A stretch of DNA of 64,000 nt from Trebonia sp963836195 (GCA_963836195.1 CAWIIX010000017.1:124001-188000), one strand, 5' to 3'. Counted from the stretch's first letter, positions 25,854 through 36,906 are shown. Notes: generated by a model from the sequence alone, not told the origin. Translations and numbers: made by a program.

Positions 25854-28800
25854 TTACCCGATGGCGTAGCTGTACGGGAAGGCGGCCACGTCGCTGCCCT
25901 CCGGCGTGTTCCCGAACTGGACGTCCAGGTTCAGGTCCGAGGAAATGAACGAGGAGTCGGCAATGTAGAGCGTGCCGCTCACGGTGGCGCCGACCGTGCC
26001 GCTAGGCGTGATCGTCACCGGGATGGAGACGCTCTGGCCGGGGTTGACCACGTACGGCGTGAACGTCGCCGTCGCGTCGGTGCTGCCCAGCCACAGGTCC
26101 CCGGTCGGGGAGGTGATCGACGGGTTGAATCCGGCCGTGGTCGCCGTCATCGCCACGTTGGCGTTGACGTTCGGGGCCGGCTTGGCGCCGGTCGGGCCGA
26201 CCAGGAACGGGGTGACGGTCCAGTCGCCCGCCCCGACCTCCGACGTGGAGTAGGAGGCGGTGGCGGTCTTCCCGGTCGTCGAGATCACGTCCGGGTCGCC
26301 GTACGGGTAGGTGAGGTCGAAGAACAGCGGGGCCGAGGACGACACCGTCGCCTTGATCGCGGTCGTGTGCGACGGGACCAGGTACTGGGGCACCACGCCG
26401 TCCACGTCCGGCAGGGTCAGGCTGGAGGCCGACTGCGCGGCCAGGTTGACCGTCACCGGGCTGTTCAGCCGGGGATCGACGAAGTACTCCTCGGGCACGG
26501 TGCCGTTGTTGGTCACCCGCACCTGGGCGGTCACCGGCGTGCCCGCGGTCAGCGATCCGCCGTCGGGCAGGCCCTTGGCGGAGGCGGCGACCGGGGTGTC
26601 GTTGACGGTGACCGTGAACGGCTGGGCCGCCGCGGTTCCCGACACGGCGTTGTAGAAGTCGATCACCAGCGTCCACGTCCCCGGGGTGGGATCAGTGGCG
26701 TGCAGCTGGGCGCCGACCTCCGGCACGATCTCGCTGTTGCCGCCGGTGTTGGTGGCCAGCAGGCCGTTGGCCGCGGCCGAGACGGCGTTGCCGCTCGGGT
26801 CGACCAGCTCGGCGAACAGGCTGTTGTTGGCGTTGTCGGTGTTGACGCTGACGTTCAGGGCGCTGGTACCTGACGGCACCGTCATCTCGTAGTAGTCGCT
26901 CTGGCCGGCGCTCAGCTGCCGTCCGTTGCCGCCGGTCAGGGTGCCGGTGAAGGTCGTCGAGAGGGACGGCACGAGCGAGCGCAGCGTGACCGGGATCGAG
27001 GTTTCCACCGCGAAGCCGGGGACGTTGGCCGAGTTGTGCACCATGATCGAGCCCGCCTGGTCGCCCGGCGTCGACGGCGTCGCCACGGTCAGCGTGAAGC
27101 TGCCCGAGGCGCCGGCCGCCAGCTTGAGCGAGCTCGGCGACACGGTGCCGAAGCTGCTGCCAGGTCGCGGTGCTGGCCTGGAACTGGCCGGGGACGGCCG
27201 GGCCGGATCCCTCGGTGGAGATCAGGGCCGTCCACTTCCCTGGCGCCGGGTCGGCCACCTGGGCGTTGCCGTAGTTGCCGACGCCCTGCGGCAGGTTGTA
27301 CTCGGCCAGGTCGCCGTCGGGCGCGATGAGGCTGAGGTTGACCACCCCGACCAGCGAGACCGAGGCGTTCAGCCGGGCCTGCCCGGCGGGCACGGTGAAG
27401 GTGACCGCAGTGCTGTAGCCGCCGGCGTTGGTCAGCGAGAGCGACTTGGTCGAGACCGCCTTGTAGGGCGAGAGCGTCCGGGTGGACAGGCCGACGGTCA
27501 CGCTGCCGGCCCCGTCGTTGGTCAGCGTCTGGTTGAACTTCTCGGTCGTGCCTGGCGCGCCGGACGCGTTGAGCTGGGTGGCGCTGGCCAGGATGGCGTG
27601 CCCGGTCCCGGCCGGCTTGACGTGGTACGACTTCGCCGCCAGGACGGCCGCGTAGGCGTCGATCATGCCCGCCCCCTGCTGGTCACCCGGGGCGTTGATG
27701 TTCTCGGCGGTGGACGCGATGATCTGCTTGACCACGGCCGGGGACGGGGTGGCGCCGTTGTGCGCCTTGCGGTAGGCCTGGATGACCAGCGCGGCCGTCC
27801 CGGCCGTGAGCGGCGCCGCCTCGCTGGTGCCGCCGGTGAGCTCGACCGAGGAGCCGTTGCCGTTGAAGTCGGTGCAGTCGGCGTACATCGCCGGGTTCGC
27901 GGTGCACAGCGCCCAGTTGAGGTCGCCCGGCGCGACCACGTCGACGGTCGAGCCGTTCTGGGCGAAGCCGCCCGAGCTCAGCCCGCTGATGTTGTTGTCG
28001 ATCCAGCCCTTGACCCCGGGAGCGGTGATGTCGCCGACCCCGCTCTGGGCGTAGGCGCGGTAGGTGGTCGACGCGCCCGCCGAGATGATGTTGGGGTCGG
28101 TCGCGGGCGAGCCGATGGTGTTGGTCACCCCGGCGTCGCCGCTGGAGACGGTGACGGTCACGCCGGCCTTGACCGCGGCGTCGTTCGCCATCTTGATCAG
28201 GTCGAGGCTGGAGGAGTCAGGGAACGGGTTGTCGCCGAACGACTCGTTGATCACGTTGACGTGGTCGTGGTTGATCGCGTAGTTGATGGCCTCGAGGAAC
28301 ACCGAGTTGTAGGCGTCCTGGGCCTGGCCGAAGACGTTGAGCCCGACCAGGCTGGCGCCCGGCGCGACCCCGAGGATCCGGATCTTGCAGGCGGTGCTGA
28401 GCCCGACGCCGTAGCCGGCCACGTTGTAGACCTCGCGGCCCTGCGCGGCGATGGAGCTCGAGTCGAGGAAGGCCTCGCCGCCGGCGGTCGGCGCGTTGGT
28501 GCCGGCCCCGCTGAAGTCCTGGTAGTCAACGAAGACGTGCTGGCCGTTGGCGCGGATGAAGTCGGGGTTGTCGGGGTTGACGCCGTCGGCGATGAACGCC
28601 ACCTTGACGCCCGCGCCGGTGTACCCGAGCGCCTGGGCCGCGTTGCCCTTGCCGGACTGGGTGGCGGCGTGGATGTTCTCGATCGCCTCCGGGTTGAGCT
28701 GGACCGTCTTGCCCGACGTGCAGGCGCCCGGCAGCGGCGCGAGGCCGCTGCCCTTGGCCGCGGTGTGCGCGATGGTGACCGGGGAATCGCTCCTCTGGAG

Positions 28801-29244
28801 CGGGATCGGCAGGTCGGGGACGACCTCGCTGACCGAGGGGTTGCCCGCGAGCTCCTTGGCCTCGCCCGGCGAGACGGTCGCGGAGACCGCGTTGATCAGA
28901 GAGAACGACTTCACGTTGGCGGCGTGGGTCTGGCCGAGCTGCTTCATGACGGCGCTCTGGGTCGAGCTGACGTCCGCCGCCCGGACGGTCGCGTTGCTCG
29001 GCGTGTCGGCCGTGCCTGCGAACTGGTTCTTGAACACCACGATCACCTTGTCGGTGACGTTGGTGGACAGCGCCGCGGCCCGCGCCGAGGTAAGTGGCGG
29101 CTGGACGGCGACGGGCGCGGCCGCCCGCGCGGCTGTCTGGGTTCCAGCCACCGCCGGCAGCGCTACGGCCGACATGGCTACCAATGTGACGGGGGTCGCG
29201 ATCGCCGCCCCGCGCAAAAGTCTCTTGTATCGCATCTGACCCAT
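25854..29244 (-). CDS. Large secreted serine peptidase, sedolisin-like triad, one frameshift
   Basis: About 1,130 residues with a signal peptide (MRYKRLLRGAAIATPVTLVA, cleavage near PAVAG). Numbered from an upstream TTG 11 codons before the chosen start, the pre-domain is followed by a subtilase fold. The subtilisin His motif is absent. Instead GGEAFLDSSS gives Glu268 and Asp272, SSGDAG gives an oxyanion Asp381 and GGTSEAAP gives Ser485, the S53 sedolisin pattern. The C-terminal half is a series of Ig/CARDB-like beta domains. The frame shifts by one base at about 27157-27163 (TATWQQ then FGTVSPSSLK). ATG 29244 begins MGQMRYKR. Probable role: extracellular protein degradation. Confidence 0.8.
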
Positions 29245-30069
29245 TTCTCGCAGAGTTCTCTCCAACCAGCCAGTCAATCCTGCGCTGATCGGATAACGAT
29301 GTCCACGAGAAAACGATCATGGCGCGGAAAAAGACTGACCATCGCGCTGAGAAAGCGGAGAAAGCGTCTCCCCGGCCCCTTTCGGCGGTGTTTCCCGCTC
29401 GCCGCCGGCCCCGGCGCCGCCGCCTTTTCCCTCGTCGCGAGCCACCAACCACGGCGGACTCACGCTCGCCGGGGGTGCTAGTCCGGGAGCGATGATTGTG
29501 TTCCGTTTGGGTCCGAGTTTCCCGGCCGCAGGCCTCAGCGTGTGCCAATGGGGGCGCTCTGCGACCCGAAAGGAACACAACGGCTCCCATGTCCGTATTA
29601 CTTGTTGCGCGCGGTGTCAGTGAGAACAGCGTGTCGATGCCCGGACTCCCTGCGGGTTCGCCGTGATGCTGGGGGACAAAACGGATGACGACACCTACTA
29701 TGTAGCCATGAACGACGCGCAGGAACAGTGGGTGCGAGTGATCTCGTACGAGAACACTCCTGGCAGGCCCCCGTCCTCAGGACGCCCTCCGCGCTTGACT
29801 GCGTGAGCGGGGCATCGACTGGATGCCATTCGCTGACACCGACATCCGTGTCGATCTTGTCTGTGGCCCACGGAGTGACGGGCACTTGTTCGGCTCGTTC
29901 ATCATCAGCATCCGGACAGATTCGTTGCGTCGCCTAGGACTGCACCCAGACCAGCCGACATCGCACCGACGCCACGTTGCGCGACCCCAGAAACGCCTAG
30001 ACGATGTCGATGGCGCAGCCGACAGGCCCCGCACCCTGTCGCTGGCGTAGCCGACGGGTCGCCCGCTCG
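29245..30069. other. 825-bp gap upstream of the peptidase
   Basis: AT-richer than its surroundings near 29280-29330 (promoter side of the peptidase). Apart from the small candidate at 29708 and a weak 75-codon frame at 29823-30050 (MPFADTDIRVDLVCGPRSDG...) I see no supported gene. Confidence 0.45.
29708..29806 (+). CDS. Candidate 32-residue small protein
   Basis: ATG 29708 opens MNDAQEQWVRVISYENTPGR and ends in PPSSGRPPRLTA. Amino-acid use looks plausible for a real peptide, and CTATGTAG just upstream could be a -10. No clear ribosome-binding site is visible and I recognise no family. It may instead be the start of a broken longer gene, since a second frame (29823-30050) continues with reasonable composition. 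Confidence 0.25.
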   Translation: MNDAQEQWVRVISYENTPGRPPSSGRPPRLTA

Positions 30070-33000
30070 CTAGCCGCGCAGCCGCAGCCCCCGCGGAGTG
30101 GCGCGGAAGCCGGCCACCGACAGGGCCGCCGCCAGCGGCGAATCGTGAACGGCGCCCCCGTCGGCCTTCTCGACCGTCATCCGGCCGAGCGCACCGTCGC
30201 GGACGGCGGTGGCGAGCGCGTGCGCGCACGGCGCCAGCACCGCCGGGTCGTCGGTCCAGGACAGCAGCGTCTTACCGCCGCGCTCGACGTAGAGCGCCAG
30301 TTCGCCCGCGAACAGCACCACGACCGCGCCCGCCTTGCGGCCGGGCCGGTGCGAGGTGGCGGTCTCCTCAGGCCGCAGCGGCCACGGCAGGGCCGCCCCG
30401 TACGGCTGCGCCGGGTCGGCCGCGGCGAGCACCACCGCCCGGCCGCGCCGGTCGGGATCGGCCGCGCCGTTGCCACGGCCGTCACCGTCGCGGGCGCCGC
30501 CGGATCGGGCCCCGTCGCCGGCGCCGACCGCGATCAGGTCTCCCGCCATCGCCCGCATCCGGTCGACCGCGCCCGGCAGCGCGAACTGGGCCGCGCCGAG
30601 GCCCTCGACGAAGTAGCCGCGGCGGCACTGGCCGGTCTCCTCCATCGCCCGCAGCACCGGGTAGACCGCCGCGAACCCCCCCGGCACCCGCTCGGCCGCG
30701 ACGGCGCCCCTGGTGAGCACCCCGTGCCGCTCGAGCAGGGCGAGCGCGAGCGCGTGGGCGCGCATGGTCGCCGCCGCCGGGCCGCCGAGTACGCCGGATC
30801 CCAGGGCGCCGTCGCCGCCGAGGCCGGTGACGGCGGCGGCCGGGACGCCGTGCCGATCGGGCAGAAGTGACCAGCGCCCGCTGACCGTGGGCGGCCCGGT
30901 CCGCGACGGCATCGCCGGCCGGCGGGACCGGCCGCCGTAGCCGCCGCCATACCCGCCGCCGTAGCCGCCCGTCCGGCCGCGGGCCGGCCGGGGGTTGAAC
31001 ACGCCCGGCACCAGGGGCGCCGCGGTGGCGCGGGCGGCCGGGCTGAGCTCCGCCGCCGACGTCCGCCGGGGCGCGGCCGGCCGCCGCGAGGCGCCGCCGC
31101 CGGACGTCAGCACCCGCAGCGGGGCCATCGTGTCGTTGGTCAGCAGCCCCGCCCAGACCAGGTCCCACACCGCCGACACGAGGTCGCCGTCATCCGGCGG
31201 GTGGCCGAGCACCCGGGCCACCCGCTCGCTGAGCATGCGGAAGAACAGGCCGCCGCCGCCCTCGAGCGCGGTCAGCACCGCCGCGTGCAGCGGGGTCAGG
31301 GTCAGCTCGCCCGGCTCGGGCAGCAGCAGCGGGGCGGACTCGGCGGGCGCCAGCACCAGCCAGCCGTCCCCGGTGCCGACCGTGCCGGCCCCGGCCCAGA
31401 CCACCTCGCCGGCCGAGGTGAGCTCGTCAAGCAGGGCCGGCGAGTACCCGGGCACCCGGCCCGGCAGCACCAGCGTCTCCAGCGCCGCGGCCGGGACCGG
31501 CGCGCCCGCCAGCCGCTCGATCGCCTCGAGGACCGAGCCCGCGTCCGCCCGCCGCCGCCAGCCTCCGCCCCCGCCGGAGCCGCCGCCGCCGCGTCCGCGC
31601 CCGCCGCCCGTATCCGGGCCGCTCGACTCCTCGATCCCGTGCCAGGCGGGCAGGAACCGGCCGAGCACGGCCGCCGGGACCGGCTCCACCTCCTTGCGCA
31701 GCCGCGCGAGGGTGCGCCGGCGCAGCATCCGCAGGACCTCGCTGTCGCACCACTGGGTGCCATGCTGGGTGGTGAGGAACTCGCCCTCCGCAACCCGCCC
31801 GTCGGCGCCGAGCCGCCGCAGCGTCATCGCCACCACCGCGACCCCGAGCCCGTAGCGGGACGCCACCGCGGCGGCGGTGAACGGCCCGTGCGTCCGCGCC
31901 CACCGCGCCACCAGGTCGCCGAGCGGGTCGGGGAGCGGCTCGGTGAACGCCTCGGGGATGCCGACCGGCAGCGCCACCCCGAGCGCGTCCCGCAGCCGGC
32001 CCGCGTCCTCGATGGCCGCCCACATTGGCTGTCCGGCCACCCGCACCTCGATGATCCGCCGGGCCGAGGCGAGCGACGCGAGCCAATCGCCGGCCGACTC
32101 CGGTGCCGCGCACCGGGCCGCCACTTCCTCGCCGGTCAGCGGCCCCGACGTGCGCAGCAGGTCGGCCACCGCCTCGGCGTCGCGGGCGCGCCGGCCGGGC
32201 GACAGGTGCTGCAGGTCGGCCTCGGTCTCCGTCACCACGGCCGGGTCGAGCAGCTCGCGCAGCGCCTCGGTGCCGAGCAGCTCCGCCAGCAGCGACGGGT
32301 CGAGCGCGAGCGCCTGCGCGCGCCGTTCGGCCAGCGGGGCGTCGCCCTCGTACATGAACGCGCCGACGTAGCGGAACAGCAGGCTCCGCCCGAACGGGCT
32401 CGGCGCGGCCGTCTCCACCTCCACCAGCTGTATCCGGCGGGCGGCGAGATCGCGCAGCACCTCGGTCAGGGCCGGCACGTCGAACACGTCCTGCAGGCAC
32501 TCCCGGACGGTCTCCAGCGTGATCGGGAACCCGGGGAACTGGGACGCGATCTCGAGCAGCTGGGCCGACCGCTGCCGCTGCTGCCAGAGCGGGGTGCGCC
32601 GGCCCGGCTGCCGCCGGGGCAGCAGCAACGCCCGGGCCGCGCACTCGCGGAACCGGGACGCGAACAGCGCGCTGCCGCCGACCTCGGCCGTGATGATCTG
32701 GCCGATCTCGTCCGGGTCGAGCAGTGCGATGCCGGCCGGCGGCGGCTCGTCGGAGTCGGGCACCCGGATGATGATCCCGTCGTCGGTGTGCAGCGCCTGC
32801 ACGTCCATCCCGCCGTAGCGCTCGCGCAGCCGGGCCGAGATGGCGAGCGCCCACGGGGCGTGCACCCGGTCGCCGTAGGGGGAGTGCAGCACCACCCGCC
32901 AGTCGCCAAGCTCGTCCCGGAACCGCTCAAGCACCAGCGTCCGGTCGTCCGGCACGTGGCCGGTCGCCTGCCGCTGCTCGGCCAGGTACCTGACCAGGTT

Positions 33001-35160
33001 GCGGGCGGCGAGCTCGTCCAGACCGCCCGCCCGCAGCGACGCCGCCGCCTTCTCCTCGGGCAGCGCCGCGAGCTCGCGCACCTTGGCCCCGATCGCCTTG
33101 CCGAGCTCGGCCGGCCGCCCGGGCGTGTCGCCGTGCCAGAACGGCAGCTTGCCCGGCTGGCCGGGCGCGGGCAGCACCAGCACCCGGTCCGGGGTGATGT
33201 CCTCGATCCGCCAGGACGAGGCGCCGAGCACGAACACGTCGCCGACCCGCGACTCGTACACCATCTCCTCGTCGAGCTCGCCGACCCGCTTCGGCTGCCG
33301 GGCCCCGGCCCCGCGGACGGTGATGGTCCCGCCCGCCTCGTCGGCCACGCCCCGGCCGGAGACGTCGCCGGAGGCCAGGAACACCCCGAAGTAGCCCCGG
33401 TCGGGGATGGTGCCGCCGCTCGTCACGGCCAGCCGCTGCGCGCCCGGGCGCCCGTGGATCACCCCGGCCACCCGGTCCCACACGACCCGCGGCTTCAGCC
33501 CGGCGAACTCCTCGCCCGGGTACCGCCCGGCCAGCATGTCGAGCACCGCCTCGAGCACCGGCCTGGTCAGCCCGCTGAACGGCGCCGCCCGGCGGACCAC
33601 CGCCTCGAGCTCGTCGACCGCCCAGTCGTCGAGCGCGGCCATCGCGACGATCTGCTGGGCGAGCACGTCGAGCGGGTTGCGGGGGATCCGCAGCTCCTCG
33701 ATCGCCCGCTCCTGCATCCGCTCGGCCACGACCGAGGCCTGGATGAGGTCGCCCGCGTACTTGGGGAAGATGACGCCGCGGGAGACGTCGCCCACGTTGT
33801 GACCGGCCCGGCCGACCCGCTGCAGGCCGCTCGCCACCGAGGGCGGCGACTCGACCTGGATGACCAGGTCGACCGCGCCCATGTCGATGCCGAGCTCCAG
33901 GCTCGAGGTCGCCACCACGGCCGGCAGCCGCCCGGCCTTGAGCGCCTCCTCGATCTCGGAGCGCTCGACGCGGGAGACCGACCCGTGGTGCGCCCGCGCG
34001 ATGACCACGGTCCCGTCCGGGCCGACCCCGGCCGGGCCGCCGCTCCCGCCCCGGTCGCCGGCCGCGCTCCCAGGCCCGCTCCCGGCTCCGCCTCCGCGCC
34101 CGGTCCCCGTCATGTCCCACGTGCCCCCGGCGCCGTTCGGGTAGAACCCGCCCGCGTCCGGGGCGCTCCCGTCGCCGCCGGCCGCGGCCCAGGCCCGCTC
34201 CGTCGCCAGCTCGTTCAGCCGCCCGCAGAGCCGCTCGGCCAGCCGCCGGGAGTTGGCGAACACGATCGTCGACCGGTGCGCCTCGATCAGGTCCAGCACC
34301 CGCTCCTCGACGTGCGGCCAGATCGACCGCCGCCGCACCGGGTCGTCCTCGCCGTCGGCCCCGGCCGCGCTCTCCATGTCGCTGAGGTCCTCAACCGGGA
34401 CGATGACCTGCAGTTCCATCTGCTTGGAGCTGGCCGGCTGCACCACCGTGACCGGCCGCGACCCGCCCAGGAAGGTCGCCACCTCCGCCGCCGGCCGCAC
34501 GGTGGCCGACAGCCCCACCCGCTGGGCCCGCCCGCCGGCGGCGCCGCGCAGCGCGTCCAGCCGTTCGAGCGACAGCGCCAGGTGCGCGCCGCGCTTGGTG
34601 CCCGCGACCGCGTGCACCTCGTCCACGATGACCGTCTCGACCCCGCGCAGGGTCTCCCGCGCCTGCGAGGTGAGCAGCAGGAAGAGCGACTCGGGGGTGG
34701 TGATGAGGATGTCGGGCGGGTGCGCGGCGAGCTTGCGCCGCTCGTCGGCGGCCGTGTCACCGGTCCGCACCGCCACCGCGATCTCGGGCTCCGGCAGCCC
34801 CAGCCGCCGCGCCGCCTGCCCGATCCCGGTCAGCGGCGACCGCAGGTTCCGCTCGATGTCGACCGCCAGGGCCTTCAGCGGCGACACGTAGACCACCCGG
34901 CACCGCCGGTTCTTGTCCGACGGCGGCGGCGTCGCCGCCAGCCGGTCGATCGCCCACAGGAACGCGGCCAGCGTCTTGCCCGAGCCGGTCGGCGCGATGA
35001 CCAGCGTGTCGGCCCCTTCGCCGCCCGTGTCCCGCCCGCCGATCGCCCGCCAGGCCTGCGCCTGAGCCTGGGTGGGCACGGCGAACGCGCCCTCGAACCA
35101 CGCCCGCGTCGCGGTCGAGAACCCGTCCAGCGCGTCCGCGCTGCTTACCGCCTCAGCCAA
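30070..35160 (-). CDS. lhr: Lhr-family ATP-dependent 3'-5' helicase
   Basis: A 1,696-residue superfamily-2 helicase. Walker A is APTGSGKT (residues 56-63), Walker B is VDEVH, and motif VI resembles LQRVGRAGH. Then come the winged-helix and beta-barrel Lhr core domain and a long C-terminal extension typical of bacterial Lhr, implicated in DNA repair. Two Gly-rich insertions, near 330-390 and near 1,170-1,190, lengthen it beyond mycobacterial Lhr (about 1,500). The start is TTG 35160 after GAGAGGGCGGA; no better ATG or GTG was found. The frame is intact over 5 kb. Confidence 0.93.
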   Translation of the reverse strand: MAEAVSSADALDGFSTATRAWFEGAFAVPTQAQAQAWRAIGGRDTGGEGADTLVIAPTGSGKTLAAFLWAIDRLAATPPPSDKNRRCRVVYVSPLKALAVDIERNLRSPLTGIGQAARRLGLPEPEIAVAVRTGDTAADERRKLAAHPPDILITTPESLFLLLTSQARETLRGVETVIVDEVHAVAGTKRGAHLALSLERLDALRGAAGGRAQRVGLSATVRPAAEVATFLGGSRPVTVVQPASSKQMELQVIVPVEDLSDMESAAGADGEDDPVRRRSIWPHVEERVLDLIEAHRSTIVFANSRRLAERLCGRLNELATERAWAAAGGDGSAPDAGGFYPNGAGGTWDMTGTGRGGGAGSGPGSAAGDRGGSGGPAGVGPDGTVVIARAHHGSVSRVERSEIEEALKAGRLPAVVATSSLELGIDMGAVDLVIQVESPPSVASGLQRVGRAGHNVGDVSRGVIFPKYAGDLIQASVVAERMQERAIEELRIPRNPLDVLAQQIVAMAALDDWAVDELEAVVRRAAPFSGLTRPVLEAVLDMLAGRYPGEEFAGLKPRVVWDRVAGVIHGRPGAQRLAVTSGGTIPDRGYFGVFLASGDVSGRGVADEAGGTITVRGAGARQPKRVGELDEEMVYESRVGDVFVLGASSWRIEDITPDRVLVLPAPGQPGKLPFWHGDTPGRPAELGKAIGAKVRELAALPEEKAAASLRAGGLDELAARNLVRYLAEQRQATGHVPDDRTLVLERFRDELGDWRVVLHSPYGDRVHAPWALAISARLRERYGGMDVQALHTDDGIIIRVPDSDEPPPAGIALLDPDEIGQIITAEVGGSALFASRFRECAARALLLPRRQPGRRTPLWQQRQRSAQLLEIASQFPGFPITLETVRECLQDVFDVPALTEVLRDLAARRIQLVEVETAAPSPFGRSLLFRYVGAFMYEGDAPLAERRAQALALDPSLLAELLGTEALRELLDPAVVTETEADLQHLSPGRRARDAEAVADLLRTSGPLTGEEVAARCAAPESAGDWLASLASARRIIEVRVAGQPMWAAIEDAGRLRDALGVALPVGIPEAFTEPLPDPLGDLVARWARTHGPFTAAAVASRYGLGVAVVAMTLRRLGADGRVAEGEFLTTQHGTQWCDSEVLRMLRRRTLARLRKEVEPVPAAVLGRFLPAWHGIEESSGPDTGGGRGRGGGGSGGGGGWRRRADAGSVLEAIERLAGAPVPAAALETLVLPGRVPGYSPALLDELTSAGEVVWAGAGTVGTGDGWLVLAPAESAPLLLPEPGELTLTPLHAAVLTALEGGGGLFFRMLSERVARVLGHPPDDGDLVSAVWDLVWAGLLTNDTMAPLRVLTSGGGASRRPAAPRRTSAAELSPAARATAAPLVPGVFNPRPARGRTGGYGGGYGGGYGGRSRRPAMPSRTGPPTVSGRWSLLPDRHGVPAAAVTGLGGDGALGSGVLGGPAAATMRAHALALALLERHGVLTRGAVAAERVPGGFAAVYPVLRAMEETGQCRRGYFVEGLGAAQFALPGAVDRMRAMAGDLIAVGAGDGARSGGARDGDGRGNGAADPDRRGRAVVLAAADPAQPYGAALPWPLRPEETATSHRPGRKAGAVVVLFAGELALYVERGGKTLLSWTDDPAVLAPCAHALATAVRDGALGRMTVEKADGGAVHDSPLAAALSVAGFRATPRGLRLRG

Positions 35161-35320
35161 TCCGCCCTCTCAACCCTCAAGCCCGCCTGCACCCGCCCGC
35201 CAGCTGCGGCGCGCGCCGGGGCGTCCCCTCCCAGTGTGCCTCCACCCACCGACATTCCCGTCCGGACCCGCCCCATCGCCCAGCGTGCAGGCGCCGCCGA
35301 TATGGGTATGTCCCTCGTTC

Positions 35321-36055
35321 GTGAGATGGCGAACGATAGCGGCCGTGCTCGCGGCGGGGGCTCTCACGGGCTGCGCCGCCACCGCCGGCCGGACCGCATC
35401 CGTCACGGCCAGCGCCGCCTCCACCGTCGGCCACCCGGCCGCCGCCCAACCGCGACCGCAGCCGAAACAGAAGCCAGCGCCCAGCCCGCCCCCGCCGCCG
35501 AAGCCCGCCGCGCTCGCAGTCGCGCCCCCAAGCGCGGCCACCCTCCCGCAGACGCGAACGCTGCCGAGCACCACCGACACCGCGTTCAAGAACCTCATCC
35601 ACGACTTCTGGCTCGCCGTCACCACCGGCAACCCCGCCTACGCGCAGCCGGCGTTCTTCCCTGAGAAGGCATACCAGCAGGTCAAGGCCATGGCCGACCC
35701 GGACCAGGACTGGCAGAGCCGGCTCTGGGACGAATTCGCCCTCGACGTCGCCGCCGTCCACCCGCTGGTCGGCCCGAACGCCCGGCTGCTGTCGGTCATC
35801 GTCCCCGGGCAGTACGCGATCTGGGTGCCGCCGGGCGCCTGCGACAACAACATCGGCTACTGGCACGTCCCCGGCGCGCGCGTCGTCTACAAGCGCGACG
35901 GCGTCACCCGCTCGTTCGGGATCACGTCGCTGATCTCCTGGCGCGGCGACTGGTACCTGGTCCACCTCGGCGCCTACACCCGGACCGCCACGGTCGGCAT
36001 CGTCGACGACCCCCAGTCAGGCCCGGGCGTGCCCGGCCCGCCGGGCGGCTGCTAG
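35321..36055 (+). CDS. Putative lipoprotein
   Basis: A 244-residue secreted protein. GTG 35321 gives a short signal VRWRTIAAVLAAGALTGC with a clear lipobox (L-T-G-C). A Pro/Lys-rich linker (PQPKQKPAPSPPPPPKP) spans the wall. The C-terminal ~150 residues (DTAFKNLIHDFWLAVTTGNP to WYLVHLG) form an NTF2-like or DUF-type ectodomain I cannot place. It is divergent from lhr. Confidence 0.75.
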   Translation: MRWRTIAAVLAAGALTGCAATAGRTASVTASAASTVGHPAAAQPRPQPKQKPAPSPPPPPKPAALAVAPPSAATLPQTRTLPSTTDTAFKNLIHDFWLAVTTGNPAYAQPAFFPEKAYQQVKAMADPDQDWQSRLWDEFALDVAAVHPLVGPNARLLSVIVPGQYAIWVPPGACDNNIGYWHVPGARVVYKRDGVTRSFGITSLISWRGDWYLVHLGAYTRTATVGIVDDPQSGPGVPGPPGGC

Positions 36056-36090
36056 CCGCGCAAACCAGCCGCGCAAACCAGCCGCGGCCG

Positions 36091-36906
36091 CTACCCGGCG
36101 GTCGCGTTGGCGCCCTGCACCGACCCCGTGAGCTGCCCCTGCGTCGCCCGCACCTCGCAGATCACGGTCCGCGTGCCGGCCTGCCAGGCCACCGCGTCGG
36201 GGTAGATGTAGGTCGAGGAAAGGCTGATCGCGAGCTGCGGGTTCAGGTACCCGCTGAGCCGCGATGAGCACCCGGAACTGGCCGCGGTGCCCACCGCCGC
36301 GGTCCCCGGCCACTTCGATCCCGGCAGCGCGAACGTCGCGAACACCTCCGCGTCGTGCGGCGTGCCGCAGGAGACGACCGTCGCGGTCTGCCCGTTCGGG
36401 TCGATGCACTCCCCGGCCTTCAGCGAGAAGACCGCTGACTTCGTGTAGTGGATGATCACCGGCTTCCTGAAGCCGTGGGTGAGCGAGCCGACGATCGCGA
36501 TCGCGCCGGCCACGATCGCCACCGCCGCCACCAGGAACCCGAGCACGATCAGCACGCTGTGCCAGCGCCGCCGGGGCCTGCGCGGCCGGGCCGGCTCGTC
36601 CATCTCGACCGGCTCGGCCATGTCCACCGGCTCGGTCATGGCGATCAGCTCGGTCGATTCGGCCGGGTCGGGCCACTCGGCCAGATCCTCCGGATCCTCG
36701 GCGCCGTCCTCGCCCCAGCCCTCGGCCTCGTCATCGCCCGCGGGCCGTTCGGCCGGGGCGGCGCCATCGGCCGGCCCGACCGCGCCCAGCACCGCGGTTG
36801 GCTCGCCCGGCGCGGCCTTTTCGACCATTTCGGTCGGCAATGTCTGGTCTGATTCGTTCCCGGGACCCGTGTCTGGCTGGGCATCGCCGGTGAACTTCGA
36901 GGACAT
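36091..36906 (-). CDS. Septum-formation-type (DUF4190-like) membrane protein
   Basis: A 271-residue bitopic protein. An acidic, disordered cytoplasmic N-terminus (about 1-110) precedes a basic RPRRPRRRWH, one membrane helix (VLIVLGFLVAAVAIVAGAIAIV, about 118-139), and an extracellular domain. That domain has four cysteines in the pattern GECIDPNGQTATVVSCGTPHDAEVFATFALPG, SSGCSS and VICEV, matching Septum_form (PF13845) proteins. The exact role in septation is unproven. Confidence 0.75.
   Translation of the reverse strand: MSSKFTGDAQPDTGPGNESDQTLPTEMVEKAAPGEPTAVLGAVGPADGAAPAERPAGDDEAEGWGEDGAEDPEDLAEWPDPAESTELIAMTEPVDMAEPVEMDEPARPRRPRRRWHSVLIVLGFLVAAVAIVAGAIAIVGSLTHGFRKPVIIHYTKSAVFSLKAGECIDPNGQTATVVSCGTPHDAEVFATFALPGSKWPGTAAVGTAASSGCSSRLSGYLNPQLAISLSSTYIYPDAVAWQAGTRTVICEVRATQGQLTGSVQGANATAG

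Noticed and set aside
26926..29481. 850-codon plus-strand frame opposite the peptidase
   Set aside because: Shadow frame with no recognisable domain; the minus strand carries the signal peptide and catalytic motifs.
29500..30060. tRNA or other structural RNA gene in the gap
   Set aside because: No GGTTCGA-type T-loop with a matching acceptor stem was found here or elsewhere in the window.
30070..35664. Long plus-strand reading frames opposite lhr
   Set aside because: Their composition (Arg/Gly/His/Pro-rich) is that of antisense shadows in high-GC DNA; lhr motifs are unambiguous on the minus strand.
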